Positions 1 through 8,079 of a stretch of 11,570 bases of DNA are shown piece after piece; within the stretch, counting starts at the first letter, position 1; each line of letters begins with the position of its first letter. Position numbers and translations under genes: made by a program. This stretch comes from Firmicutes bacterium UBA1426 (GTDB taxonomy: Bacteria; Bacillota; Clostridia; Peptostreptococcales; Anaerovoracaceae): assembly GCA_002329675.1 (NCBI GenBank), contig DCUA01000059.1, positions 21,011 to 32,580 of the forward strand, given 5' to 3'. Under the pieces are notes generated by a model. That model ran no database searches. It was not told where the DNA came from and saw only the letters and a list, made by a program, of their open reading frames with translations.

Positions 1-69
1 CGTCGTCCGGCTCAGGGTCAGGATGCCCGCCGTCCGGCACAGGGTCAGGATGCCCGCCGCCCGGCACAG
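1..69 (+). repeat. 27-bp tandem repeat inside infB linker (about 2.5 copies)
   Basis: Units at 1-27, 28-54 and 55-69 (partial) encode the nonapeptide RRPAQGQDA twice, then RRPAQ. The array probably continues upstream of the window. Units differ at three base positions (third bases of Arg and Ala codons), all silent, so the peptide unit is exactly kept. It lies in the variable, probably disordered region ahead of the IF2_N domain. Confidence 0.9.
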
Positions 70-2088
70 CCACGGAGTGAAGCAGGAGGAATGCCTCCCA
101 GACAGAAGAAGCCTGCGAGCGATATTGCCCCACCGTTGAGCAAGAAAGAAAGAGATAAGAAGGCGAAAGAACTTGCTCTCAAAGAAAAGGGTGGTAAAAA
201 GGATTACCGCAAGAAAGAGGATAGGGTGCCCTTCTCAATGGAGAAACAAACCCCTAAGAAATACAAGAAGAAAGTGGAAAAACAAGTGGAACCGGAAAGC
301 AACATAAATTTAGAAACCCTGGTACCCGGTTCGAAAGTCATCAATGTACCGATCACTGTAAAAGGGTTGTCAGAGCAAATCGATAAGACTCCTTCTGAGA
401 TCATAATGGCATTGATGAAATTGGGCATCATGGCCAATGTTAACCAAAACCTGGATGAAGATACTGCTGTATTGCTGGGTGCTGAACTTGGGATCAATAT
501 CGTTGTTGATAAGATCGAAGAAGAGGCCGTGGAGGAAGGTCTGGAGATCTTTGAAGATAAAGAATCCGACCTTAAGAGCAGACCGCCTATCATTACGGTA
601 ATGGGCCATGTCGACCATGGGAAGACCTCACTTCTTGATGCGATCAGAAAGACAAATGTCACATCAAGAGAATCCGGAGGTATAACGCAGCATATTGGTG
701 CCTCGGAGGTAACGTATAACGGAGAAAGGATCGTTTTCCTTGATACTCCGGGACATGAAGCCTTTACTGCAATGCGTGCCAGAGGGGCACATGTAACGGA
801 TATAGCAGTATTGGTTGTAGCTGCAGATGACAGTGTCAAGCCCCAGACCATTGAATCCATAAGCCACGCAAAGGCAGCAGGCGTGCCAATAATTGTAGCC
901 ATTAATAAAGTCGACAAGCCGGAAGCCAACCCGGATCGTGTTAAGCAGGACCTTGCCAACCTACCCGCAGACCAGAGAGTTTTGGTAGAGGAGTGGGGCG
1001 GTGATACGATAAGTGTTCCTGTTTCTGCAAAGACCGGTGAAGGGATCCCCAATCTGTTGGAAATGATCCTCCTGCAGGCAGAGGTCCTGGAGCTGAAGGC
1101 GAATCCCAATCGACTGGCTATGGGTACGGTCGTTGAAGCCCGTTTGGATAAGACAAAGGGGCCGGTTGCAACCCTGCTTGTGCTCAATGGAACGCTGCAA
1201 ACGGGTATGTCCGTTGTAGTCGGCACCTGCAGCGGTAAAATAAGAGCAATGACAAACTTCAAGGGTGACGAGATCCGTAAGGCGGGGCCGGCGACAGCTG
1301 TAGAGATACTCGGACTTAACGATGTCCCCGAAGCCGGTGATGAATTCAACGCGGTGAGAGAGGACAGGATCGCCAGAGAAATAGCAGAGCAGAGAAGACT
1401 TAAAGTCAGAGAAGAAGTAATGGTTCGTAACTCCAGCACGACTCTGGAAGAACTGTTCAGCCAGATTAAAGAAGGAGAAGTGAAGGAACTCAACCTGATC
1501 ATCAAGGCAGACGTGCAGGGATCTGTAGGTGCTCTGACTACCTCATTGGAAAAACTGCAGACAGAGAATGTTAAGGTCAGGATCATTCATTCCGGAGTAG
1601 GCGCCATAACAGAATCCGATATTATGTTAGCCAGCACCTCTGATGCAGTTATAATAGGATTCAATGTCCGCCCGAGCACAAATATCACCTCTATTGCGGA
1701 TAGGGAGAAGGTACAGATCCGTACCTATAGGGTAATCTACGACATCATCAATGAAGTAGAAGCCGCTATGAAGGGTATGCTGGATCCTATTTATAAAGAA
1801 GTGGTTCTCGGAAAAGTGGAGATCCGTAACACGTTCAAAGTTCCCGGTGTTGGTGTAGTAGGCGGTGCCTACGTTCTGGAAGGAAAAGTCCAGAGGCATG
1901 CAGAAATCCGTCTGGTTCGCGACAGCATTGTCATTCACGAAGGAAAGATATCATCATTAAAGAGATTCAAGGATGATGTAAAGGAAGTAAACCAGGGGTA
2001 TGAATGCGGCATCGGCATAGAAAACTATAACGACATTAAAGAGGGCGACATTATCGAAGCCTTCAAGATGGAGGAAATCGCGAGGTAA
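1..2088 (+). CDS. infB: Translation initiation factor IF-2, 5'-truncated by window edge
   Basis: GTPase that brings initiator fMet-tRNA to the 30S subunit and promotes 50S joining. The frame is open from base 1, so the true start lies upstream. The first 30 residues are a basic repeat-rich linker, followed by a Lys-rich charged stretch and an IF2_N helical domain (about 343-492). The G domain is complete: G1 GHVDHGKT at 604-627, G2 GGITQHIGA at 676-702, G3 DTPGHEAF at 742-765, G4 NKVD at 904-915 and G5 SAK at 1024-1032. The beta-barrel domain II, domain III and the fMet-tRNA-binding C domain follow to a TAA at 2086. Between G4 and the EEWGGD motif (about 949-990) there seem to be about four more residues than in the usual form. 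An ATG at 91 directly follows AGGAGG (84-89), but with a 1-nt spacer it is not a convincing internal start. rbfA begins 3 nt downstream. Identity is certain; only the N-terminus is missing. Confidence 0.98.
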   Translation, partial: RRPAQGQDARRPAQGQDARRPAQPRSEAGGMPPRQKKPASDIAPPLSKKERDKKAKELALKEKGGKKDYRKKEDRVPFSMEKQTPKKYKKKVEKQVEPESNINLETLVPGSKVINVPITVKGLSEQIDKTPSEIIMALMKLGIMANVNQNLDEDTAVLLGAELGINIVVDKIEEEAVEEGLEIFEDKESDLKSRPPIITVMGHVDHGKTSLLDAIRKTNVTSRESGGITQHIGASEVTYNGERIVFLDTPGHEAFTAMRARGAHVTDIAVLVVAADDSVKPQTIESISHAKAAGVPIIVAINKVDKPEANPDRVKQDLANLPADQRVLVEEWGGDTISVPVSAKTGEGIPNLLEMILLQAEVLELKANPNRLAMGTVVEARLDKTKGPVATLLVLNGTLQTGMSVVVGTCSGKIRAMTNFKGDEIRKAGPATAVEILGLNDVPEAGDEFNAVREDRIAREIAEQRRLKVREEVMVRNSSTTLEELFSQIKEGEVKELNLIIKADVQGSVGALTTSLEKLQTENVKVRIIHSGVGAITESDIMLASTSDAVIIGFNVRPSTNITSIADREKVQIRTYRVIYDIINEVEAAMKGMLDPIYKEVVLGKVEIRNTFKVPGVGVVGGAYVLEGKVQRHAEIRLVRDSIVIHEGKISSLKRFKDDVKEVNQGYECGIGIENYNDIKEGDIIEAFKMEEIAR

Positions 2089-2091
2089 CAA

Positions 2092-2496
2092 ATGGGTAAA
2101 GGGTATCGTACCGGAAGGCTGGGAGAAGAGATAAGAAGAGTAGTCAGTGACTTGCTGCTCAGAGAGATAAAAGACCCGCGCCTATCGGGAATTGTGAGCA
2201 TTTCTGCAGTTGAGGTGACGGCAGATTACAGCTACGCAACGCTTTTTATTTCTGTCCTCAACGATCCGGGATCCGGAGAGTCAGAGGAGGAACGCAAGAT
2301 AGAAGTACTGGAGGCTTTCCAAAGTGCAAAAGGCCTCATAAGAAGAGAAGTGGGCAGACAGATCAAGCTGAAACACGTACCTGAAATCTTGTTTAAGATC
2401 GACACATCATTGGAATACGGCCGGCATATATCCAAAGTCATAGCAGAATTGGGCATTGATCGAGAGGAAGAGGATGGAGATAAGGAAGAGCAATAA
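2092..2496 (+). CDS. rbfA: 30S ribosome-binding factor RbfA
   Basis: A single KH-fold protein of 134 residues that binds the 30S subunit near the 5' helix of 16S rRNA and acts in late small-subunit maturation and cold adaptation. Family hallmarks are an N-terminal helix (RLGEEIRRVVSDLLLREIKDPR), a beta strand region with VTADYSYATLFISVL, and the C-terminal pattern IRREVGRQIKLKHVPEI followed by DTSLEYGRHI. The last 15 or so residues are an acidic tail (EEEDGDKEEQ). The start ATG lies 3 nt after the infB stop, with only a weak SD (around 2081-2086), so translation probably depends on ribosomes arriving from infB. Its 3' end overlaps the next gene by 23 nt. Length and motifs are normal for the family. 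Confidence 0.96.
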   Translation: MGKGYRTGRLGEEIRRVVSDLLLREIKDPRLSGIVSISAVEVTADYSYATLFISVLNDPGSGESEEERKIEVLEAFQSAKGLIRREVGRQIKLKHVPEILFKIDTSLEYGRHISKVIAELGIDREEEDGDKEEQ

Positions 2497-3466
2497 CAGT
2501 AGCCTGGATGATATAGCACTCCTATTGAAAAATGCAGCTTCCGTGCTCATTTTTCCGCACATGCAAATGGATGGTGATGCCCTTGGATCAGCAGCAGCGC
2601 TTTGTGCGGCGCTTCGGAAGCAGGGTAAGAAAGCAGCAGTCCTGATCGAGGATAAAATACCAGCGAATATAAAATTTCTGGACAGGGGATATTGCATTCC
2701 GATTTCTGATTTTCAGGAATGGGAGTACGATGTATGTATAGCTCTGGACTGCAGCGATTGGGCCAGGATCGAAAAGAGGCAGGAGTATTTTCAAAAGGGC
2801 GTCCGAACTGCATTGCTGGACCACCATACGACCACGCAGCCATTTGCAGATCTGAACTATGTGGAACCGGAAACTTCATCCACAGGAGAGATCGTTTTTC
2901 AGCTCCTGAAAAAAATGGAGGTTGTTCCGGATGCTGATATAGCAGAACCGCTTTATGCGGCTATCGTGACGGATACAGGTAATTATATGTACTCCAACAC
3001 ATCTCCTGAGACCCACCTTGTAGCGGCTGAGCTCTTAAAAACGGGCGTGGATCACAGTCGCATAACAGTGGAGATCTATCAGAGCAAGCGTATAGAAAAA
3101 GTAAGAATCACATGTGCGATTCTTGGGACCATGGAACTATTCCACAATGGGAAAGGCAACATAGCTTTCATGACGCAGCAGATGCTCACAGAGTCGGGGG
3201 CCTATACTGAGGAGACAGAAGGTATTGTGGAAGAGCTCAGGAGCATAAATGGTGTGGAGATCTCCGCCTTTTTGAAAGAAGATGAAGGGAAAGTAAAAGT
3301 AACGATGCGGGCGAAAACCCATGCAGATGTCTCTGAAATCGCCAGAAGCTTCGGCGGCGGCGGACATACAAAAGCTGCGGGCTGTACTATTCCTGGTGAC
3401 ATCAAAGATATTAAAGAGCTGATCATGGAAGCGATCGATCGACATTTGGACAGTTTGGAAGGTTGA
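2474..3466 (+). CDS. nrnA: DHH/DHHA1 phosphoesterase, NrnA-type oligoribonuclease / pAp phosphatase
   Basis: Cytoplasmic manganese-dependent phosphoesterase of 330 residues. NrnA relatives degrade 2-5 nt nanoRNAs and dephosphorylate pAp; that activity is inferred from family and locus. The DHH domain shows all metal motifs: His29, Asp33 and Asp35 in HMQMDGDALGS, Asp92 in LDCSD, Asp116-His117-His118 in DHHTTT, and Asp167 in TDTGNY. The C-terminal DHHA1 substrate-binding domain has FGGGGHTKAAGC at 293-304. I chose the ATG at 2474 because GAGAGG lies 6 nt upstream (2462-2467); an in-frame TTG at 2456 would add six residues. The 23-nt overlap with rbfA indicates translational coupling. Its place between rbfA and truB is the standard Firmicute position for this gene. 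Confidence 0.93.
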   Translation: MEIRKSNNSSLDDIALLLKNAASVLIFPHMQMDGDALGSAAALCAALRKQGKKAAVLIEDKIPANIKFLDRGYCIPISDFQEWEYDVCIALDCSDWARIEKRQEYFQKGVRTALLDHHTTTQPFADLNYVEPETSSTGEIVFQLLKKMEVVPDADIAEPLYAAIVTDTGNYMYSNTSPETHLVAAELLKTGVDHSRITVEIYQSKRIEKVRITCAILGTMELFHNGKGNIAFMTQQMLTESGAYTEETEGIVEELRSINGVEISAFLKEDEGKVKVTMRAKTHADVSEIARSFGGGGHTKAAGCTIPGDIKDIKELIMEAIDRHLDSLEG

Positions 3467-3472
3467 TTTATC

Positions 3473-4411
3473 ATGGAGCAACACGGTATCATAAATCTTC
3501 TCAAGCCGGCAGGTATGACTTCCCATGATTGTGTCTATTTCCTGAGAAAAGTGTCCGGAATAAAACGTATTGGACATACGGGTACCCTTGATCCTATGGC
3601 GGCAGGGGTACTGCCTCTGTGTGTGGGAAACGCCACCAGGATCATGGATTATCTGGACCTGGATCACAAAGTATATCGCTGTGAAATGATACTTGGCATT
3701 ACTACGGACACCTGGGATATATGGGGCAAAGTCATTGAGGATAAACGAGGCTGTTTTCCCAAGCCGGACCTGAAAACCATCGAACAGGCGTTCGAGTCTT
3801 TTGCCGGAGATATTTTTCAGACGCCGCCTTCATATTCTTCCGTACGAATCGCAGGGAAGCACCTTTACGAATATGCACGGGAGGGCAAGGAAATAAAGGC
3901 AGCCGGAAGGCCTGTGATCGTCCATCAGTTGCAGTTAATAGAATACGATAGTGACACCGATAGGATCATTTTTGATCTACGATGTTCGAAAGGCACATAT
4001 GTGCGGAGTATTTGCAATGAGGTGGGTGAAATACTAGGCTGCGGCGGTGCAATGAGCTTTTTACTTCGCATGGGAAGCGGTGATTTCTTATTAAAGGATG
4101 CAGTGACTCCGGAGCAAGTTGAGGCTTGCTGGCAGGACCACCTGTTGCCTATGGATTACCCGATGAATCGGTTCGGCAAATTGGACATTCCACAAGACCG
4201 GGTAACATGGTTCAGCAATGGTGGGTATATCAGAGCCGGCGAAGCGGAAATTCTCCAGCATCCGCGGAAGGATGATATCTCTACACATATACGAACACGA
4301 AATGGCCTGGATCGCATCTATCGCGTCTATGCGAAGAATCGGTTTCTGGGCCTCGCTCTTTACGACGAAGAAAAAAAACTATATACTGCGGATAAGGTGT
4401 TATGCAGATGA
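3473..4411 (+). CDS. truB: tRNA pseudouridine(55) synthase TruB
   Basis: Isomerises U55 in the T-loop of nearly all tRNAs to pseudouridine. The 312-residue protein has the TruB N-terminal signature GIINLLKPAGMTSHD, the catalytic motif GHTGTLDPMAAG with nucleophile Asp40, the PPSYSSVRIAGKHLYEYAREG motif, and the later KGTYVRSICNEVG motif. About the last 70 residues form a diverged PUA-like tail. An SD (GGAAGG, 3457-3462) lies 10 nt ahead of the ATG, inside the end of nrnA, and the intergenic gap is 6 nt. The stop codon overlaps the start of ribF. Nothing is missing. Confidence 0.97.
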   Translation: MEQHGIINLLKPAGMTSHDCVYFLRKVSGIKRIGHTGTLDPMAAGVLPLCVGNATRIMDYLDLDHKVYRCEMILGITTDTWDIWGKVIEDKRGCFPKPDLKTIEQAFESFAGDIFQTPPSYSSVRIAGKHLYEYAREGKEIKAAGRPVIVHQLQLIEYDSDTDRIIFDLRCSKGTYVRSICNEVGEILGCGGAMSFLLRMGSGDFLLKDAVTPEQVEACWQDHLLPMDYPMNRFGKLDIPQDRVTWFSNGGYIRAGEAEILQHPRKDDISTHIRTRNGLDRIYRVYAKNRFLGLALYDEEKKLYTADKVLCR

Positions 4412-5343
4412 AATTGTTTACGAGTTTTGAACAAATCGATAATCTACCGGGAAGCGTCATCGCTTTAGGTAATTTTGACGGTGTGCATAAAGGTCATCAG
4501 GAATTGATCCGTAGAACTGTCAACAGTGCAATCGGAACAAATCTGAAAAGTGCCGTCTTTACCTTCAGCAACCATCCAAAAAATCTTCTGGCCGGAAAGC
4601 ATGTGGTCAAAAACATCCTGTATTGGGATGAAAAGGTTAAGATCCTTGGTGATCTGGGAGTTGACTATGTGGTGATGGTTCCCTTTGATGAAACTATACG
4701 CGATATGGAGCCGGAGCAGTTTATTTTAGATATTCTGGTAAATAAGCTCCATATGAAAGAAGCCTATTGCGGCTTTAACTACCGATTCGGCCGCGAAGGG
4801 GCCGGTACACCGGAAACTCTGATGAAGGTTGGCCTGTCAGAGGGGTTTGGCATTCACATTTTAGAACCCTATATGGTTCGCGGGCAGATCGTTAGCAGTA
4901 CGATCATCCGGAACTACATAGCAAATGGTGATGTGGACCAATGCCTTGGCTTTATGGGGCATTACTACAGTCTGCGCGGTAAAGTCATTATGGGAAACCG
5001 ATTCGGCAGAACCCTGGGATTTCCCACGCTGAACATCTCGATTGATGAAGATATGGTAAGTCCGGCAGATGGCGTATATGTGACCTACTGCAATTATAAC
5101 GGTATTAAATACCCGAGTGTTACTAATGTCGGTGTACGTCCGACAGTATGTAATACATGCGCCAGAAATATGGAAACGCATATCTTTAATTTTAATAAAG
5201 AAATCTATGGGAAGGAGATCCGCGTTGAATTTCTGGAGAGGATCCGCCCGGAGATAACCTTTGAGAGCGTGGAAGAGCTGGCTGTCCAGATTAAGAAGGA
5301 TTGCTTGACAGCAGCTAACTACCATGGTATCATAAGTCGTTAA
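4408..5343 (+). CDS. ribF: Bifunctional riboflavin kinase / FAD synthetase RibF
   Basis: Converts riboflavin to FMN (C-terminal flavokinase) and FMN to FAD (N-terminal adenylyltransferase). With the start used here (311 residues), the nucleotidyl-transfer motif [10 protein letters not shown] with HxGH lies at 21-30, CGFNYRFG at 121-128 and SSTIIR at 163-168. The flavokinase PTxN motif (GFPTLN) lies at 204-209 and the ETHIF motif with the likely catalytic Glu at about 256. Two in-frame ATGs compete. ATG 4408 forms a 4-nt ATGA overlap with the truB stop and has AAGG 10 nt upstream. ATG 4402 would add Met-Gln but leaves a 4-nt spacer. No FMN riboswitch is visible, so expression follows the operon. 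The last 40 bases of the gene contain a promoter for rpsO. Confidence 0.96.
   Translation: MKLFTSFEQIDNLPGSVIALGNFDGVHKGHQELIRRTVNSAIGTNLKSAVFTFSNHPKNLLAGKHVVKNILYWDEKVKILGDLGVDYVVMVPFDETIRDMEPEQFILDILVNKLHMKEAYCGFNYRFGREGAGTPETLMKVGLSEGFGIHILEPYMVRGQIVSSTIIRNYIANGDVDQCLGFMGHYYSLRGKVIMGNRFGRTLGFPTLNISIDEDMVSPADGVYVTYCNYNGIKYPSVTNVGVRPTVCNTCARNMETHIFNFNKEIYGKEIRVEFLERIRPEITFESVEELAVQIKKDCLTAANYHGIISR
5305..5333 (+). promoter_or_regulatory. Near-consensus vegetative sigma promoter for rpsO, inside ribF
   Basis: The -35 box TTGACA (5305-5310) is a perfect match. A 17-bp spacer leads to the -10 box TATCAT (5328-5333, 5 of 6), preceded by an extended -10 TG (5325-5326). Transcription should start near 5340, giving an rpsO leader of about 80 nt that holds the whole hairpin described next. 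Confidence 0.8.
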
Positions 5344-5350
5344 AACTGGA

Positions 5351-5416
5351 TTCCTATCGCTGAGTTTTGCGACTCTCCGACGCAAGACACGGCATAGGAG
5401 AATTACAAAAAGGAGA
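5351..5416 (+). promoter_or_regulatory. Structured rpsO leader: long hairpin with anti-SD loop, plus the rpsO SD
   Basis: Bases 5351-5400 fold into one long hairpin. The basal stem is 5351-5357 with 5394-5400 (7 bp including a terminal U-G). After a bulged C5358, 5359-5362 pairs with 5390-5393 (4 bp). After an A-A mismatch, 5364-5371 pairs with 5381-5388 (8 bp, one wobble). The 9-nt loop (5372-5380) contains UCUCC (5374-5378), exactly complementary to the rpsO SD GGAGA (5412-5416). A loop-SD pseudoknot is therefore possible. GAGU (5362-5365) can alternatively pair with ACUC (5372-5375). S15 autoregulation through diverse leader structures is known in several bacteria; that this is such an element is inference. 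Confidence 0.6.
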
Positions 5417-5422
5417 AATATT

Positions 5423-5689
5423 ATGATTGATCAGGCAAAAAAAGCAGAGATTATTAAAGAGTACATGACTCACGAGGGCGACACGGGTTCGCCGGAAGTT
5501 CAGATCGCGATCCTGACATATCGGATCAACGACTTGAACGAACATCTTAAGATCCACAAAAAGGATCACCACTCCAGAAGAGGCCTCTTAAAGATGGTTG
5601 GACAGAGACGTAACATGCTCAACTATCTGAAAGATAAGGATGTTGAGAGATACAGATCCCTCATCGCACGTTTAGGGCTGAGAAAATAA
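5423..5689 (+). CDS. rpsO: 30S ribosomal protein S15
   Basis: Primary 16S rRNA-binding protein of the 30S platform, where it binds the three-way junction of the central domain. The 88-residue length is normal. Family-defining stretches are [17 protein letters not shown], the [19 protein letters not shown] rRNA-binding region and the C-terminal [13 protein letters not shown]. The ATG has a good SD (AGGAGA, 5411-5416) with a 6-nt spacer. The gene sits 79 nt after ribF behind its own promoter and a structured leader, and 186 nt ahead of pnp. The rpsO-pnp pairing is widely conserved. Regulation is probably by S15 feedback on the leader. Confidence 0.98.
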   Translation: MIDQAKKAEIIKEYMTHEGDTGSPEVQIAILTYRINDLNEHLKIHKKDHHSRRGLLKMVGQRRNMLNYLKDKDVERYRSLIARLGLRK

Positions 5690-5697
5690 GGTAATTC

Positions 5698-5724
5698 GAA
5701 GGCGGAGGATTTTCCTCCGCCTTC
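5698..5724 (+). other. Perfect 12-bp hairpin just after rpsO
   Basis: GAAGGCGGAGGA (5698-5709) pairs without mismatch to TCCTCCGCCTTC (5713-5724) across a 3-nt loop, 8 nt after the rpsO stop. It is very GC-rich but is followed by ATTGCATA, not a T-run, on either strand. A complete intrinsic terminator is therefore unlikely. It may be a leaky terminator, an mRNA 3'-end stabiliser or a processing site between rpsO and pnp. Confidence 0.75.
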
Positions 5725-5743
5725 ATTGCATACACTAACTGAA

Positions 5744-5844
5744 GTGGCAGAAGGGCCACAGGTTGGTATCGGGTAAGGGCTTGAGAATTTAGCTTACTCC
5801 ATAGCAAACAACAAGAGTAGGTTAACTTGTCAAGCCGGCCCGAT
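5744..5844 (+). promoter_or_regulatory. Structured pnp leader RNA
   Basis: A small hairpin (GTGGC 5744-5748 with GCCAC 5755-5759) precedes a larger domain of three stacked helices. The outer stem ATCGGG (5768-5773) pairs with CCCGAT (5839-5844). The middle stem GGCTTGA (5778-5784) pairs with TCAAGCC (5830-5836). The apical 11-bp stem, 5789-5799 with 5815-5825, has two wobbles and a 15-nt A-rich loop. No T-run follows. I see no convincing promoter in the gap, so pnp is probably read from the rpsO promoter. By analogy to the RNase III/PNPase-processed pnp leader of E. coli, this may be an autoregulatory target; sequence similarity to that leader is not claimed. Confidence 0.55.
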
Positions 5845-5875
5845 TACAAATGAATGAAATTGGGAGGTATTACAC

Positions 5876-7960
5876 ATGAGATTTACAGATTACAAAACCT
5901 ATCGCACCGCCTTAGGTGGCAGATTGCTTCAGGCCGAGATCGGCAAAGTCGCACAGCTGGCCAACGGCGCGGTCACGTTGCGCTACGGTGACACCGTAGT
6001 AAACGTCACAGCAACCGCATCTGCAACCCCCAGGGCAGACATCGACTTTTTTCCTCTTTCCTGTGAGTTTGAAGAAAAAATGTATGCTGCAGGAAAGATC
6101 CCCGGCGGATTCATAAAAAGAGAGGGCAGACCTTCGGAAAAAGCTATCTTGAGTTCGAGACTTATGGATAGACCTTTAAGACCGCTTTTCCCCAAAGGAT
6201 ATTTCAACGATGTGCAGGTAGTGGCCACCGTTATGTGCGTGGATCCCGACTGTACACCGGATATCGTCGCCATGATCGGTTCATCCATCGCTCTTTCCAT
6301 TTCCGACATTCCTTTTGAAGGACCGACAGCTTCGGTTCTGATAGGTATGGTGGATGGAGAGTTTGTCGTTAACCCTACTCTTGCTCAGAGAGAGGTCAGC
6401 GATCTTCACCTGGTGGTATCGGGAACCAGAGACGCTATTATGATGGTGGAAGCCGGAGCCAACGAAGTGCCCGAAGAGACCATATTGGAAGCCATACTCT
6501 TTGCTCACGAAGAAATCAAACAATTAGTGGAGTTTATTGACGGTATCGTAGAAGAGATCGGAAAGCCGAAACAGGAAGTTACTCTGTACAAGGTACCTGA
6601 GGATATCGAGGAAGCTGTCAGAGAGTTTGCTACAGAGAAAATGCGCAACGCTATTCAGACCTACGACAAACAGGAGCGACTGGATAACATGGATGCAGTT
6701 GAGGCGGAAACTCTCGCACACTTTAGTGAAATCTATCCGGATAATGAAAAGGATATCGGCAATGTGCTTTATTCCATAACAAAGGAGCAGGTCAGGAGCC
6801 TGATCCTCGATGACGGTATTCGCCCTGACAACAGAAAGTGCGATGAAATAAGGCCCATCTGGTGTGAGACTCATTTTCTCCCCAGAACGCACGGGACGGG
6901 ACTCTTTACAAGAGGACAGACGCAAGTGCTATCAGTTGCCACTCTGGCACCTGCTGCAGAATCTCAGACTATCGATGGTATCAGCGAGGAAACAGAAAAA
7001 AGGTATATGCACCACTATAATTTCCCGCCTTACAGCGTAGGGGAAGCCAGACCAATGAGAAGCCCCGGGAGGCGTGAGATCGGTCACGGTGCCTTGGCAG
7101 AAAGAGCCTTACTACCGGTTCTTCCTCCGTTAGAAGAATTCCCTTATGCAATACGTGTGGTTTCGGAAGTGCTTTCTTCCAATGGCAGTACGAGCCAGGC
7201 ATCTGTATGCGGCAGTACTTTAGCCCTTATGGACGCCGGTGTGCCCATTAAAGCCCCTGTAGCGGGTATTGCCATGGGATTGATCAAATCAGAAGATAAA
7301 GTCGCTATTTTAAGCGATATTCAAGGAATGGAAGACTTCCTCGGCGATATGGACTTCAAAGTTGCCGGAACAGCCAAAGGTGTTACGGCAATACAAATGG
7401 ACATCAAGATCCATGGCCTTAGCAAGGATATACTGCAGGCTGCCCTGAAACAGGCCCATGAAGGCAGAATGCATATCATGGAGAAAATGATGGAGGAGAT
7501 CTCTGAACCAAGGGCAGAGCTTTCACCCTATGCTCCCAGAATCATCTCCATGTCCATCGACCCGGATAAAATTCGTATCGTCATCGGAAAAGGCGGGAGC
7601 ACCATCAATCGTATCATCTGCGAAACCGGTGCAAAAATTGACATTGATGATGATGGGATCATTTCCATCGCATCCCCGGATATGGATAGTGCAATGGCTG
7701 CGCAGAAGGAGATCGAACTGCTGTTGAGAGACGTTGAAGTCGGTGGCATCTATGAAGGCAAAGTCACCAGACTCATGGCATTCGGTGCCTTTGTTGAGAT
7801 CCTCCCGGGAAAAGAAGGGCTTCTCCATATTTCAAAGATGGCAAAACACAGAGTTGAAAAAGTTGAGGACGAGCTTGCAGTAGGTGATGTGGTAACCGTA
7901 AAAGTAACGGAAATCGACAGCCAAAACAGGATAAATCTATCCAGAAAAGAACTGCTCTAA
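5876..7960 (+). CDS. pnp: Polyribonucleotide nucleotidyltransferase (PNPase)
   Basis: Trimeric 3'-5' phosphorolytic exoribonuclease releasing nucleoside diphosphates; central to mRNA decay. At 694 residues it is full length. The first RNase PH core carries [20 protein letters not shown] and [13 protein letters not shown]. An all-alpha linker follows, then the catalytic second RNase PH core with [33 protein letters not shown], the [13 protein letters not shown] phosphate-binding region and [13 protein letters not shown] with the metal-binding aspartates. The KH domain has its GKGG loop at 571-574 and the S1 domain starts near 623. GMEDFLGD, in place of the GDEDHLGD of E. coli, is the usual Firmicute form as I recall it. 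SD GGGAGG (5862-5867) lies 8 nt before the ATG. A second TAA follows the stop directly. Confidence 0.98.
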   Translation: MRFTDYKTYRTALGGRLLQAEIGKVAQLANGAVTLRYGDTVVNVTATASATPRADIDFFPLSCEFEEKMYAAGKIPGGFIKREGRPSEKAILSSRLMDRPLRPLFPKGYFNDVQVVATVMCVDPDCTPDIVAMIGSSIALSISDIPFEGPTASVLIGMVDGEFVVNPTLAQREVSDLHLVVSGTRDAIMMVEAGANEVPEETILEAILFAHEEIKQLVEFIDGIVEEIGKPKQEVTLYKVPEDIEEAVREFATEKMRNAIQTYDKQERLDNMDAVEAETLAHFSEIYPDNEKDIGNVLYSITKEQVRSLILDDGIRPDNRKCDEIRPIWCETHFLPRTHGTGLFTRGQTQVLSVATLAPAAESQTIDGISEETEKRYMHHYNFPPYSVGEARPMRSPGRREIGHGALAERALLPVLPPLEEFPYAIRVVSEVLSSNGSTSQASVCGSTLALMDAGVPIKAPVAGIAMGLIKSEDKVAILSDIQGMEDFLGDMDFKVAGTAKGVTAIQMDIKIHGLSKDILQAALKQAHEGRMHIMEKMMEEISEPRAELSPYAPRIISMSIDPDKIRIVIGKGGSTINRIICETGAKIDIDDDGIISIASPDMDSAMAAQKEIELLLRDVEVGGIYEGKVTRLMAFGAFVEILPGKEGLLHISKMAKHRVEKVEDELAVGDVVTVKVTEIDSQNRINLSRKELL

Positions 7961-7967
7961 TAAAACC

Positions 7968-8027
7968 CAGCCACGGGGACAGACCCCGTGGAGGCAAAAG
8001 CAGCCATGGGGTCTGTCCCTGTGGCTG
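7968..8027 (+). repeat. Nested inverted repeat (REP-like) downstream of pnp
   Basis: Two 24-nt arms (7968-7991 and 8004-8027) are reverse complements except at two positions that are G-U in RNA, separated by 12 nt. Each arm is itself palindromic. The first contains CCACGGGG / CCCCGTGG around an ACAGA loop (7971-7991); the second contains GGG / CCC around a TCTGT loop. A paired GC-rich palindrome carrying GGGGACAG resembles REP doublets linked to REP-associated tyrosine transposases (RAYT). No transposase is in the window, so this assignment is tentative. Confidence 0.65.
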
Positions 8028-8034
8028 CTTTTTT
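7996..8034 (+). terminator. Intrinsic terminator of the rpsO-pnp transcript
   Basis: A 16-bp stem (7996-8011 with 8017-8032, two wobbles) closes a 5-nt TCTGT loop and runs into six T residues (8029-8034). It lies 35 nt after the pnp stop. The alternative long hairpin formed with the upstream arm ends 1 nt before the same T-run, so either fold should terminate. The A-run at 7996-7999 gives only a weak T-run on the other strand. Confidence 0.9.
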
Positions 8035-8079
8035 GAATGGAACCCCCTGTTGCAGCATAGGTTATTGGGGGGTGATAAC

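Noticed and set aside
91..93. Internal ATG start in infB behind AGGAGG, giving a short IF2 isoform
   Set aside because: The SD-to-ATG spacer is 1 nt, too short for normal initiation, and the frame is open upstream with the repeat linker in the same frame. Internal infB starts are known elsewhere, so it is not excluded.
204..1586. Long minus-strand open frame (460 codons) opposite infB
   Set aside because: It lies wholly antisense to a certain, well-conserved gene, its product is Ser/Leu-rich without any recognisable domain, and it mirrors the infB codon pattern.
5829..5857. Possible pnp promoter (TTGTCA with 17-bp spacer to ATGAAT)
   Set aside because: The -10 box matches only 3 of 6 and the -35 box overlaps the middle stem of the leader RNA; read-through from rpsO explains pnp better.
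8035..8062. Sporulation sigma-like promoter for ylxY (GAATG, 16 bp, CATAGGT)
   Set aside because: The spacer is shorter than the usual sigma-G spacing and the -10 box departs from CATACTA; too weak to call.
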